Positions 11,246 through 21,693 of a stretch of 64,000 bases of DNA are shown here, one piece after another. The stretch's first letter is position 1; every line of letters starts with the position of its first letter. The notes under the pieces are model-generated. The model did not search any database and was not told the DNA's origin. It saw nothing but the letters and a program-made list of their open reading frames with translations. Made by a program: the position numbers and the translations under genes. The DNA lies in assembly GCA_013365365.1 (NCBI GenBank), contig JABVXU010000013.1, positions 310,001-374,000 on the forward strand, in the 5' to 3' direction. Source of the stretch: Cruorifilaria tuberocauda (Eukaryota > Nematoda > Chromadorea > Rhabditida > Onchocercidae).

Positions 11246-14200
11246 CAGTTTTACTGGATTCATCCGAGAAGTTTTCCCTCTCTGGTCCTCTGTCTTCCTT
11301 TGCTGAAGCAGCATTTCTCTCCCTGTCTCACAGAAACTACTCACCTGTTCAGGCTTAGAACCTATGGAACTGCAGCAGTCATCGCTTTAACTCGATTCCA
11401 TTTCATTTCGTTTTCTAAATCACTGAAAACTGGTTTCTGATTTACTGATACATTTCCAGAACCATCTCTTCTCATTGTCCCAATACATCCCCAGAAATAA
11501 ACTTGAATTCACTATGCTACACTTTTCTACTTCTCGGGGTTTTCCCTCCTTCCCTCTTCTATCGTTTCAAGTAACGCAACACTCATACCACTTTACTCTC
11601 CATTCAATGCATTTCAAATGTTACAATCAAATTATCAATTATCACTTCTCCATCATAACTTTTAAATCACACTGCTAGCATAGAATCGGATATTTCAAAT
11701 CCTTCAACATCACTTCCAACTTCATATACTCAGATAATGCTCTTAGACGATGAACATAAATGATATCAATTCTGAAAACTCATTTCATTTATACTAATAA
11801 AGGTAATATTTTCGAGTGAAAAAGTCTCAATATTACCATAATCCATACAAATCTTCACCTTCGCTCAACAATAATTAACTTTAATATTTTACAGAACTGA
11901 ATTTTCCATCAAACATATTTACACTTCAGTAAACCTATACACTCCGATAGAAATATCAATATCATTGTTCCAAAAGATAGAAATATATATTCTACAGTGA
12001 AACAAACTGATTCCAATCACATCTATTTAACCTAAAAAAGCTTGATTATTGCGTGACACCTTTGTGCTAAATAAAAATTATACCGTTAAAAAAGACAAAG
12101 GCTAGCATCGAAATCTTTCAAAAACAAATTTGGGGGTTTGCCTGTCTGTTTGTTTGTGATTGCATGCCTATCTTTGTATACATTTATGATTGCATGCATA
12201 TCTTTGTATACATTTGTATTCCAAATGCTTATATTTGCTAACAAACAGGTATACAGTTTCGAGCGGCTGTTATGTATATGTGTCCCTGATTATTCATTCA
12301 CTACTAGAATATATCGGGTAGCGGGGAAAGAGGCTGAGGGAAGAGGAGGAAGGCAAAAATTCAACTGGATTTTCATTTTATACATATATAAGTTGAACTT
12401 GTACATAAAAATTAGAACGATTTCCAGTTCATCATCCCATCAAGTTTATATTTCCCTCAAGTCAAGTAGAACCAAGCCTATTCACCCATTCCTCAAAACA
12501 GTTTTTTAGCCTTCAATACATCAATAATTCCATTATTGTTATTTTTAACTGACGCTTCTACCACACGTATCGTTACATGTATCATTACAATTGTAGTGCA
12601 AAAACATCGGAGAGTACTTGAAAAGAAATTTGAAAATTACTTTCCATTTGCGCTCGCAAATACATTCTCTGTTTATCTTCTTTGTTTACTTCAATCCTCA
12701 CTGCATAAACGATAGATAAAGTTCAAATTTTAGAAAGCTAAAGTTAATAATCAATGACGGTCATAAGTAAAACAATAAAAATTAAAAAAAACATCATTGT
12801 TTTCTTTTAATATAATTAGATTCACTGAGCTAAATCAACAATTGGTAATAACATCTGATCCATCTAAATAATAAAAGGGATCATATCTTTGATTATTAGT
12901 CCACAGAAACTTACCGATAATCGATAGCTGCTGAAGTAAAGCAAAGTGTAGTCATCTAAACATTAATGATACAGTAACTAAAATATCTATTAGATCTTGA
13001 AGTGATCGATGGCAAGTATGAGAAAAAAGAATGTAAGAAAGTCAAGAATGGGGATATAATTGATCTAATCAATAATTAACTTGTTAATCATTCCCGAAAG
13101 GTAAGAGCAATAACAATCTGTCGTCTGCAATGGAGGAATCGCTCATCCCTGCACTCACAAGTATTCGGAGTCATTTCGATTTTTTCAAAGAACAAAGAAC
13201 AAAGCGAGAAAAGAAATAATTTAAACCTGATACTCTCACCGTATTATTCATTGTAGTTGCTTGTCCCGAAAAAGCTATTTTTATGTTTGTTTTGAAACCG
13301 GTTTTCCAGAGGCCTAAAAACGAACTAATACATACAATTTCACTCCCTCTGCTCGCGGAACAGCAAACAGAAAGAGGGAAGGGAATCAGCCATGATTGCT
13401 ATCGCTTAATTTTTATACATCATCAAAGTTGTTTCTGGAAATTTCTTTCCGAGTAATGAATAACCTTTTGTCCGAAAATAATTCCTATATATTTAATTAA
13501 ATATGAATGAAATAATACTTTTGACTCGAAAGGCTACCCAAAAAGGTCAAATAATAGTAAAAATGTATGTCCAAGTATTTGACTGCTTTATAATTGGCAT
13601 GAAAGATGGATGCACATGATGGCAGGCAATCTATCTTCATTTAACCGAACGATATTTGTATTTATCTTTCGTCAAAATATCAACTTGGTTAAGCTAAAAT
13701 TTCAAACGGTTACTCCGTTGTAATTCCCATATGGCGGTTCTTGACATTTCGATATTACTATCGAAAGAGATGAAAATGAACTGATCGTTTTGCACAAAGC
13801 GGACGTCAAAAATGCGTTGGTTTGTCAAATATCAACCAACAATTCCTCCTTTGTACTTTGTTTCCTTTTTAACCAGATAATGGAGTTTGGTATATGTGGA
13901 GAACTTGTGAGTTGGAGATTGAAGGTAGGAAATTGAGATAGTTGAGTTGTACTTCTGAGTATTCAGGTGTTGAGAGCAAAATTGTCGGAAGCGAAAAATT
14001 AGTGAATAGTGAAGACTATGATGAATGTGAAGGAAGAGGTAATTAACTAATATGGTTCTTTATTTAGTGACGTTAGTTAAGAAATTATCGCTGAAAACAA
14101 GACAAACGTACATTTCAGTGAAGAGACATGGAGATATAGCCTTGGGTTTAGGTTATTTATGTGAGAGATGCGAGAATTTTTGTTGTTCGAATCCAAGTCT

Positions 14201-14463
14201 CTTTATAAAGTGTCATTATCCAAGCGCACATTTTCACTTGACAGAGAAAATTGACTTTTCCGGAATATCAGCATTTCCACCATATCGAATTGGACGAGAT
14301 AGAGGGTTAATATTGTTAAAACATGTCCAGTTAGTTATGCACTAAATGACCGGTCATCCTTGACAAGTTATCCACACATATGGTGAAAATTTCCAGTGAT
14401 TATGTCGAATTTTCAACTTTTAAATTTTGTAGTTGAAGTGGTGAGACATATGGACTAACATAT
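11246..14463. other. Intergenic and 5' region of the RYBP gene
   Basis: No protein-coding exon is supported. It contains a 30-bp tandem duplication near 12157. An open frame at 14052-14345 (+) has no recognisable similarity. Near 14430 an acceptor-like TTTTGTAG about 30 nt before the RYBP ATG could be its trans-splice site. Confidence 0.45.
12157..12216. repeat. 30-bp tandem direct repeat, two copies
   Basis: Two adjacent copies of TGATTGCATGCCTATCTTTG plus TATACATTTA, differing at two positions. Confidence 0.85.
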
Positions 14464-15583
14464 ATGTCCGGAAAGAAACGAAATCGGTCAAAAGCTGACG
14501 ATGAAGGGTTTGAGCCAGGAAGTTGGGAGTGCACTGTATGCACATTTCGAAATCGACATGAGGCTTTCAAATGTGAAATGTGTGATACAAGGTTAATTTT
14601 TTTTTTGAACCAGATTATGAATTAGACACAACTCAACTCCGATTCGAATTAAACATAACTCAACTCGGATTTCTGTTCTCTATCTCACTTCAGCTACAAA
14701 ATAATGAACCGATTGTTTTACTAAACTATAACTAGTTATTTTCCAAAATGCAACTTTGATTGAAAATTTTGCTGTTTCAGGAAAGGCACTTCTACGAGAA
14801 AGCCACGTTTGAATCAAAATGTTGTGCAGCATCATACAGTTGTGCAGAATTTTGTTGTTCAACAAAGTCTTGCTGAGAAGCCGAAGTTCATTTATTCCTT
14901 TATTTGATGGATACATTTCGACTTTTAGAGAAGAACTAAAATTATTCGTCACTGAAAGACTTTAGATTTGTTGTCTTAGATGATAAGAGCAACTTCAGTA
15001 AAAAGGAAACTATGTAGTTTTGAGAAAAATCGCATATAAATTCTTCGATTCTTTTATTGCTGGATTTTCCGTATTGCAGAAGAAGAGTTGGACGGCCAAC
15101 GGCTGACTCACCAAGCACTTCTCGGCATTCTCCAGAAAGCACTTCATCCGGTTCTGGTGTTACAAAATCTACAATTATTTCTAGAGCGAATAGCAAGCGG
15201 GTATGTTTGAATTTCAGTTTTTAAGATCTGTGAATGGTTGTTTATTGAAAATTTTAAGAAATTTCACTGATTGTGACCATGGAAAATGATTTTCAATAAG
15301 CAAAAGGTTGTCGATTAAAGCTGTTTAAATGTTGTTTAATATATTAATTAATGCCATTTGCAGATATGTTTTCTGTAACTTTTTTACTTTGAAAAGCTTT
15401 TTTCAGGTAATATCATTGCGTGATTCGTTGATCATCAGATCTTCAGCAAAAAAACATATAGTTACCGTGAAAGGTGTACCTGCTTGCATTATAGAATATA
15501 AAAAACGTGAAGATGACAAGAAATTATTAGAAAGACGTGCTTCACCCAAGCAAGCATATTTGAAAAAGGATTTAATTGTATGA
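14464..15583 (+). CDS. RYBP: RYBP/YAF2-type Polycomb protein with RanBP2 zinc finger
   Basis: RYBP/YAF2 proteins are nuclear subunits of non-canonical Polycomb repressive complex 1 that bind RING1 and ubiquitylated H2A. The exons are 14464-14591, 14781-14885, 15080-15200 and 15407-15583, giving 176 residues. The RanBP2-type finger has W-x-C-x2-C-x10-C-x2-C spacing (about residues 20-42: SWECTVCTFRN, then AFKCEMCDTR). It runs straight into KGTSTRKPRLNQN, the diagnostic segment after the finger in RYBP and YAF2. Next are a basic KPKRRVGRPT patch and a Ser/Thr-rich linker. A C-terminal segment (KKHIVTVKGVPACIIEY) aligns with the beta-strand RING1-binding tail. The stop at 15581 overlaps a possible GTATGA donor. 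Splicing from there to an AG|ATG at 16177/16178 would add an in-frame helical extension (MLRKELDKEKKEIP), so the C-terminus is uncertain. Confidence 0.88.
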
Positions 15584-15605
15584 TTAAAAAAAAATTATAC
15601 AGCAT

Positions 15606-15611
15606 AATAAA
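15606..15611 (+). terminator. Candidate poly(A) signal of the RYBP gene
   Basis: AATAAA 23 nt after the RYBP stop codon. This is a sequence match only. Confidence 0.4.
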
Positions 15612-17316
15612 TTTCGAACAGATTCATTTCGCACTCGGTTCAAAACGAAAATAAACGCTATTAGTAAGTTGGTGTTGGTGGAAATTTTCGCTTTTAACTT
15701 TTTTATCGGATCTGGATTCGCCATAAAAATTTGATTCAATTTTTTATTTTTTGTACAAAAATTAGTTCATCATTTATGAATTGACTTCATAATTTTATGC
15801 CAACATGTCCTTCATTAACAAAATATTGAAGTTTTTCGTGAAATTATACAATTTTCATTTTGATAACGAATGTATTGATTCTACCTCTCCAGACCAGTGA
15901 ATGTGAAAGCAGAAGTTAAATTTTCATTCGTTGACAGAGATCTATTAACAAAGTGTTCTTTTTTCATTTTGTGTTTTTTATGAATTTCCATTCAGTTTAA
16001 TCGGGTTCTCATTCGTTTATTTTTTGAACTTTTATGGATGAAAGATGCTCCTGTAATAAGTTATCTGACTGTATTTCAATTTCTAAAAATTCCTATCACT
16101 CGTTAGTTGATTTATATCTTATGATACTTTCATCTTCGTTTGCTTGCGTATGAAATGATGGTTTATACTTAAATTAGATGCTGAGGAAAGAATTAGATAA
16201 AGAGAAGAAGGAAATTCCAACTATGATTTTGAGGACTGCTCTGTTTAGCAAGATTTCAATATTTTTTAAAAATAGTACATTGATTGATATATTATTATAT
16301 TATTTCTACGGGTTTTCGAACTGTTTTTTCTTCTGTTTGGTGAATTGTATAATGCTTCTTCGCAAAATAATTTAAAAATTGGTTTTAATGTGTTAAAAAT
16401 TAAAAAGAGTTTGTTAAATATGCATCACCCTTATCTGTAATTTTATGTATTCTTAGTATTAAGGATTGCAATAATTAAGCATTTTTTTTTCCAAATGCGC
16501 TTATAATTTGTATAAGTGCTTCAGTCAAGATTGGTTTTGTTAGATGATCCAAGAATAAAACGCAATGGAGTGAATTAGTCGAACTGTTTTTGCTATTCTT
16601 AATTCTGTTCAACATATGAAATTACTGAAATCGATAAGGAATTTTTATATTAGTGTTACATTTATGAACTAACAGATAATTCATGCATATCCATCTATTA
16701 TGTATAAATACTAAAAGTATTTGACAGATTTGTAATGATTAAATTCAATACTAAAACAGATTCGCTATTAAAACTGAAGTTACTATATTTATAGTTGGCT
16801 CGACTTATAAGGTGTTGGGGAAAGAGCCCGACTTCAGTTTTTAGAAAAGCTTTCAATTAGTGGGCCTCTGTTGAAATTAACATCGTGCTTTCTATCATTT
16901 GTTATTATTCTACCACGAAGGCTCGTTTTAGTTAAATCCGTTTTCGATGCGTGTAACGCTATTATTCCATGAAATGCTGTTGGAACAGGTTTAAATAGCG
17001 TAACAACCCTAATTTCAATTTGGTACAGTTCAAAATGATTTGTTCGAATTGTAATGAAAATAATTTTCGAATTACGATAAGCTGGACAAATTGATGTACA
17101 AAACCGAAAATAAGGTCAAATTTATTTCCATATGAAGTAGAAGAATTAGGTCGGACTGATCCAGTCGAGGTAGGAATATCTTTTTCAAACATTACAACAA
17201 TACTAATGCCAAGTTTCGCATACTGTTTGTGTATACTATATTAGTAAATCTACAAAGATTAAAGTGACCATTTTAAGATTCATAGATTCATTTCTTAGCC
17301 GATAAGCTCAAATGAA
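15612..17316. other. Intergenic
   Basis: AT-rich. The only item of note is an open frame from 16178, preceded by an AG acceptor, that could be an extra 3' exon of the RYBP gene. An acceptor-like TTCTTAG at 17292-17298 precedes the epimerase ATG by 18 nt. Confidence 0.45.
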
Positions 17317-18281
17317 ATGCTTGGGCGAACAAAATTAGAAATTGAGGATATCGAACAAATTGATGGTTTGAAACTTATTCGACCGAAACTTTTTCCGGAT
17401 AAACGTGGTTATTTCGTGGAATCATATAACGAATATGAATTAGATGCACTAGGATTCTCCGAGAAATTCAAGCAGGTAATTTTAACTTGTCTCGAAACTT
17501 TTAAAATATTTCGTTATGACTGATTGAAGAGATATGTAATGATTGGATCCAGATTTTCTTCCACAGTTTTACCTGTCATTATCATTTTCTTTAATTTGTT
17601 GCATTTGAGGATAATCATTCCTATTCCAAGTTTGGCGTTTTACGTGGCTTACATGCACAACCCGGAATGGGTAAACTGGTATCAGTTATAAGCGGTGAAA
17701 TATACGATGTAGCTGTTGATATAAGGCCAACATCGAAAACTTTTGGGAAATGGTATGGTGTTATTCTAAATGAAGAAACACGAACAGGTTTCTGGATACC
17801 AGATGGGTTTTTGCATGGATTTTATGTAAGTTTTTTCTTGTTTAGATTCTGCATTTCAAGTTTTCAAATTGCAAACTATACTCAGGTAATAATAATTCCG
17901 TATCATTGTGCTACTGGTAATTCTTGCAGTTCTTAAAAGTTATGTTTTAGGATCTCTCCTCTACAAATTCCCAGTACTGCTTGCATTGGCTATTTGAAAT
18001 GCAGAACTGGTCACAGTCAATCTGATACTTATTCATACGTCTTTGCTCATTATTTATCACTTAAAGTTTAGGTTTTGTCGGAAAAAGGAGCTCATGTAAC
18101 ATATAAATGCACGGCAAAATACGATGCACAAGTGGAATTTGGTGTGAATCCATTTGATCCAGAATTGGCAATCGATTGGCACATAAATGATCTGCACGAA
18201 CTAATTATTAGTGATCGAGATCGATCTCATCAGAATTTAAAATGCTTATTGCCGAAAGAAGGACGAATGTATATTGCATAG
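17317..18281 (+). CDS. dTDP-4-dehydrorhamnose 3,5-epimerase (RmlC family)
   Basis: RmlC epimerises C3 and C5 of dTDP-4-keto-6-deoxyglucose on the route to dTDP-L-rhamnose. Nematodes have an Rml pathway, and rhamnose is used in their surface and cuticle glycans. The exons are 17317-17475, 17610-17825 and 18072-18281, giving 194 residues, normal for the family. Recognisable elements in order are IRPKLFPDKRGYFVESYN, the core motif QDNHSYSKFGVLRGLHAQ containing the catalytic His, GKLVSVISGEIYDVAVDIRP, FGKWYGVIL, IPDGFLHGFYVLSEKGA and VTYKCTAKYD with the region of the acid Tyr. The usual RGLHYQ has Ala in place of Tyr here. Nearly every cupin-fold landmark is present, so activity is likely. The 5' end fits trans-splicing. 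I cannot judge from sequence whether it is an old bacterial acquisition; introns and base composition match the surroundings. Confidence 0.92.
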
Positions 18282-19056
18282 GAGAAAGGTATTTTCAGAT
18301 CTTCTGGGAGGTTTGACCGGCTGGAATAAACTTTTTTATTATAATAAACTTGACATTGAGTACAAAATTGCTAATTTATTTTCTGATTTGTTTATTATAG
18401 GCATCTATTACTTTTAAAATGAAAATTTCATGTTAGCAGTATATTTAGCAATTGTTAATTAGTTTCTAATATTCAAACAAGGAAATCCGAACATCTGTCC
18501 AGTTAATATTTATCACACTTCTTTTTTTTTTATTAACTATAGTGATATGAAAAACAGAAAAATTCCAGAATTAAGCAAAAAATATTTTGTAAAAGTCAAT
18601 AATAATATGCAAAAGTTATAAGAAAATCAATAATTATTTATATCATTAATACAATTGTTAGACTGTTTATATGTCATTAATACAATGACTGCATCAATAT
18701 TGATTCCTAAAATCGCAAATTACTTCTCCAATTTATTACTTTATTAGATATCATATAAATCCTCATAAATTAACGTCATGAACAAAAATTCAACGTTAAG
18801 TATGAGCTGTTAGGTTATCCCTGTGTTTCTTCTACTTCGAGAATCTGTTGTTTATCCTGCAAGCAGGCAATTGTGTTTATTTTATTTTTCTTCATCTACC
18901 AATAGACTGTTTGTTTCCTTAAAGACATGCCTTCATGGTACTTTTGTTTGTTGTATGCGTTTTTTCATCATTTATTTTACTGTGGATATTCAGATGAATA
19001 AATTGCATATATTTTGAATTTCAAAATTTTGAACTTAACATTTTACCTGAAAAAAA
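18282..19056. other. Convergent intergenic region
   Basis: Lies between the 3' ends of the epimerase gene (+) and the membrane-protein gene (-). AATAAA at 18325-18330 is the likely poly(A) signal of the epimerase transcript. Otherwise AT-rich, with nothing coding. Confidence 0.5.
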
Positions 19057-21663
19057 TTACTCTAGAATCTCGAATAAGAGGAATGTTGAAAATCTTGAAA
19101 TATAGGATGGATATTTGAAATTAACCTCTTCAGCCGTTGGCTTCTCTTTCTTGTTCTGACTAGATCTAGAAAGTGCGCTATCTTCTAGCACAGCAGCTAA
19201 TCGTCGAGCCACTGATGTATCCATTCTGATTAATCGAAGCCGCTGTTCATGAATATCTCGTCTTGATGATTGCGAACCGAATAATGAATATTCTGATGAA
19301 TCACCTCAAAATAAATTAGCACAGTTGGTTTTCTAATTTATTATCAACCGATCTATCAGTAGATTAGTTTTAGAAGAAATTATTGTTATGATTTGAAAAC
19401 CTTTGCGCATCTTTGATTAGTTCAAATTACTTTGGTCAAATTTGTTAAATGTTTGCAAAATTCTCTTTTGTTTTTAGTGGTCTTACATCCAAATATCAAA
19501 TCTGATAAATCATTTACTGTAACAAAACTAGTGATACTTTGCTGTGGGACTTTTATCATATGATGATCGATCTCTTCACCTTCCAGTACCAGGCCATATT
19601 TTCCTTCTGCAATTCAAAAATTTTGCCTCATTAGAATCATTTCATTTCTGAATTAAACTAATGTTTTACCTCTTACTCACATTCTAATTTATACTAATTT
19701 TCGATTAAATACTCGAAACAAATCCAAAACTTTGCTTCTCATTTGTTCACAAGAATAATTTGATAATTTCTCAATCTTAAATGATATTCAAATCATTAGT
19801 TGTTGATAGATCACATATTAAACATATCGAATGATTCCATAGCAAGTGTATTGTCTAGTGAGTATTCAAATGATGAATCGGTGGTGTCCAAATCACCAAT
19901 AATTTGATAATTTCTTCCTCTTAAATAATATTATATAATGATAAATGAAGAGAGAGAAGTGAAGTGAAGAATGACTAAGTATTTAATGATTTAATATGGT
20001 GAAATTTATTTCCAACAGGAATCAATCATTTTTCAACATTATGAAAGATGTTGCAATGGAAAATATTACTTGATAATCTCTACCAGCTGAAGAACTCACC
20101 CTCGATGTTTCGATTTCGGTATTTTTAAACTATTATCAGGTGCATGTTCAATACCTTGATTATTCCATAGTGGCGTTTCAGTTTTCCGCATTTCTTCGGC
20201 GCATTTTACCTTTCTCACAACTGGTGATGCATCGATTTGATTCATCGGCTAAAATTGAAGTTAATTTATCAAATCTTTCGATAAATATTGCTTCATATTT
20301 TATTTCAAATTTACCCAATATTATCACTATAATCAACAAAAACTCTTGCTCTTTTCCTCCAAAATTATGAAATTGGGATGAATTGAGAATTGAAATAAAT
20401 GCGAACTTTATTCTTTCCTGCCATCTTTTTCTTCTCCACTGAATGTGTTGCGCCACTAGTAGTTTGCTGGAAATCTATTCCAATTTTAATATTCTAAAGC
20501 TTTTCCCAATAAAGGATAAGATTATATGAATGTTAATCACATCTTACTTTATTATTATTGGCAATAATTTGGATGATTTAAAAAGATTTATTCCAGAGAA
20601 TTTAACTGTTGTTCGAGGCTAATGGGATATCCTGGAAACTTGCTTACTTTTCTAATCGAATCACTGTTTTCTGCTGTCGGAAAATGTGATACAGAAAGCA
20701 CAGTTTCTTTCTTTTTTTCCATTTTTTTAAACTGACAAAGAATTAGGACAGACAAAGCTATCATTATAGTGCCTATAAGAAATGTGACTGGAAAATTGTT
20801 CACATCGTGAGGAGTATCACTCATTACAGCTCTAGCAAAAAAATGTAAAGAAATGATGAAACGAAGCGCTTTTGTCACTTATAAATGCTATATGTTGCCG
20901 CCCACATATGCAAATGAAATAATTTTTACTTGAATTATTTTAGTGATAAGTGAAACAAAAGATAGTCAATCTTCCTCTCCTTTTTTTGCTTTCAACTTTA
21001 CCGATATCAAAAGTCGTGCACTGCACTTTTAAATATGCCATTTCTTACACAATGCAGAATAATCATATGATTTCAATTTTGCAGGCTTATTTGCATCTAA
21101 TGGGTTTATTGTTTGTATTCCGGAAACTGAAATTACATTTATCCCGAAGAAAAAGAAAAATCATTACAGATGACACGTACTGTAAGACTGAATGGTTGAA
21201 TAAATTTTATACAGCCAAGAAATAGGACAACTTCAGAAACTATACAAATATCTGTTATCTGTAACGATCGGAGCTGAAGTACCCGTTATGTTTCGAATTG
21301 TTTTTTCGAGTGTTTCGAAATTTTTACAATGACCTCTGATCCATCTCTGATTGCTTTCTGAACCCATAACACTTTTTACGACACTATCAGACCAATTTAC
21401 CTGTGAATAAATCAGCTATTAGGTTATAGTAATTCCATTAATCATAATGAGAATCAAGCGATAAATGATGGTACTAAAACAATAGTCAAGCGATTGTTAT
21501 AATGAAGAATTAAAAATTAATGATAGTTATTTTAGAAAGAAATGAAATTCAAAATGTTTTTAAAACCATATTTTCACTGTTTTTCCGATGAAAATAAACC
21601 ATACTTGGAATGGATTAGAGAAAGGCTTGAGAGGGATAATTTTAAGAGAACTATTGTAGCCAT
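19057..21663 (-). CDS. Unrecognised single-pass (type I-like) membrane protein
   Basis: Six minus-strand exons keep one frame: 21663-21605, 21383-21246, 20831-20648, 20248-20155, 19606-19538 and 19304-19057, giving about 263 residues. The first exon encodes a signal-peptide-like start (MATIVLLKLSLSSLSLIHS). A short extracellular part has one Cys and a possible N-glycosylation site (NIT). One transmembrane helix follows (FPVTFLIGTIMIALSVLILC, about residues 78-97). The cytoplasmic tail is charged and contains KYGLVLEGEEIDHHMIKV and an Arg-rich helix (RRDIHEQRLRLIRMD). I do not recognise the family. The ATG is only 31 nt after the F-box stop codon and 6 nt after an AG (TTGTTTTGAG), suggesting a downstream operon gene. 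The start is uncertain: a competing frame from 21790 joins better to an acceptor at 21403. If the last donor at 19125 is used, the tail continues differently. Confidence 0.55.
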
Positions 21664-21693
21664 AGCGGTCCTCAAAACAAAAGTTGAAATGAA

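Noticed and set aside
11057..11440. Plus-strand frame with a poly-Leu run resembling a signal peptide
   Set aside because: The Leu run is the translated triplet repeat. The same repeat gives poly-Thr in the next frame, and nothing conserved follows.
12138..12509. 123-codon plus-strand frame
   Set aside because: It begins in a 30-bp tandem duplication and is low in complexity; chance opening is likely.
14052..14345. 97-codon plus-strand frame upstream of RYBP
   Set aside because: No similarity, no clear splice sites, and separated from the RYBP start by stops.
20178..20456. 92-codon minus-strand frame
   Set aside because: Only its 3' part overlaps a real exon (20155-20248), which uses a different frame.
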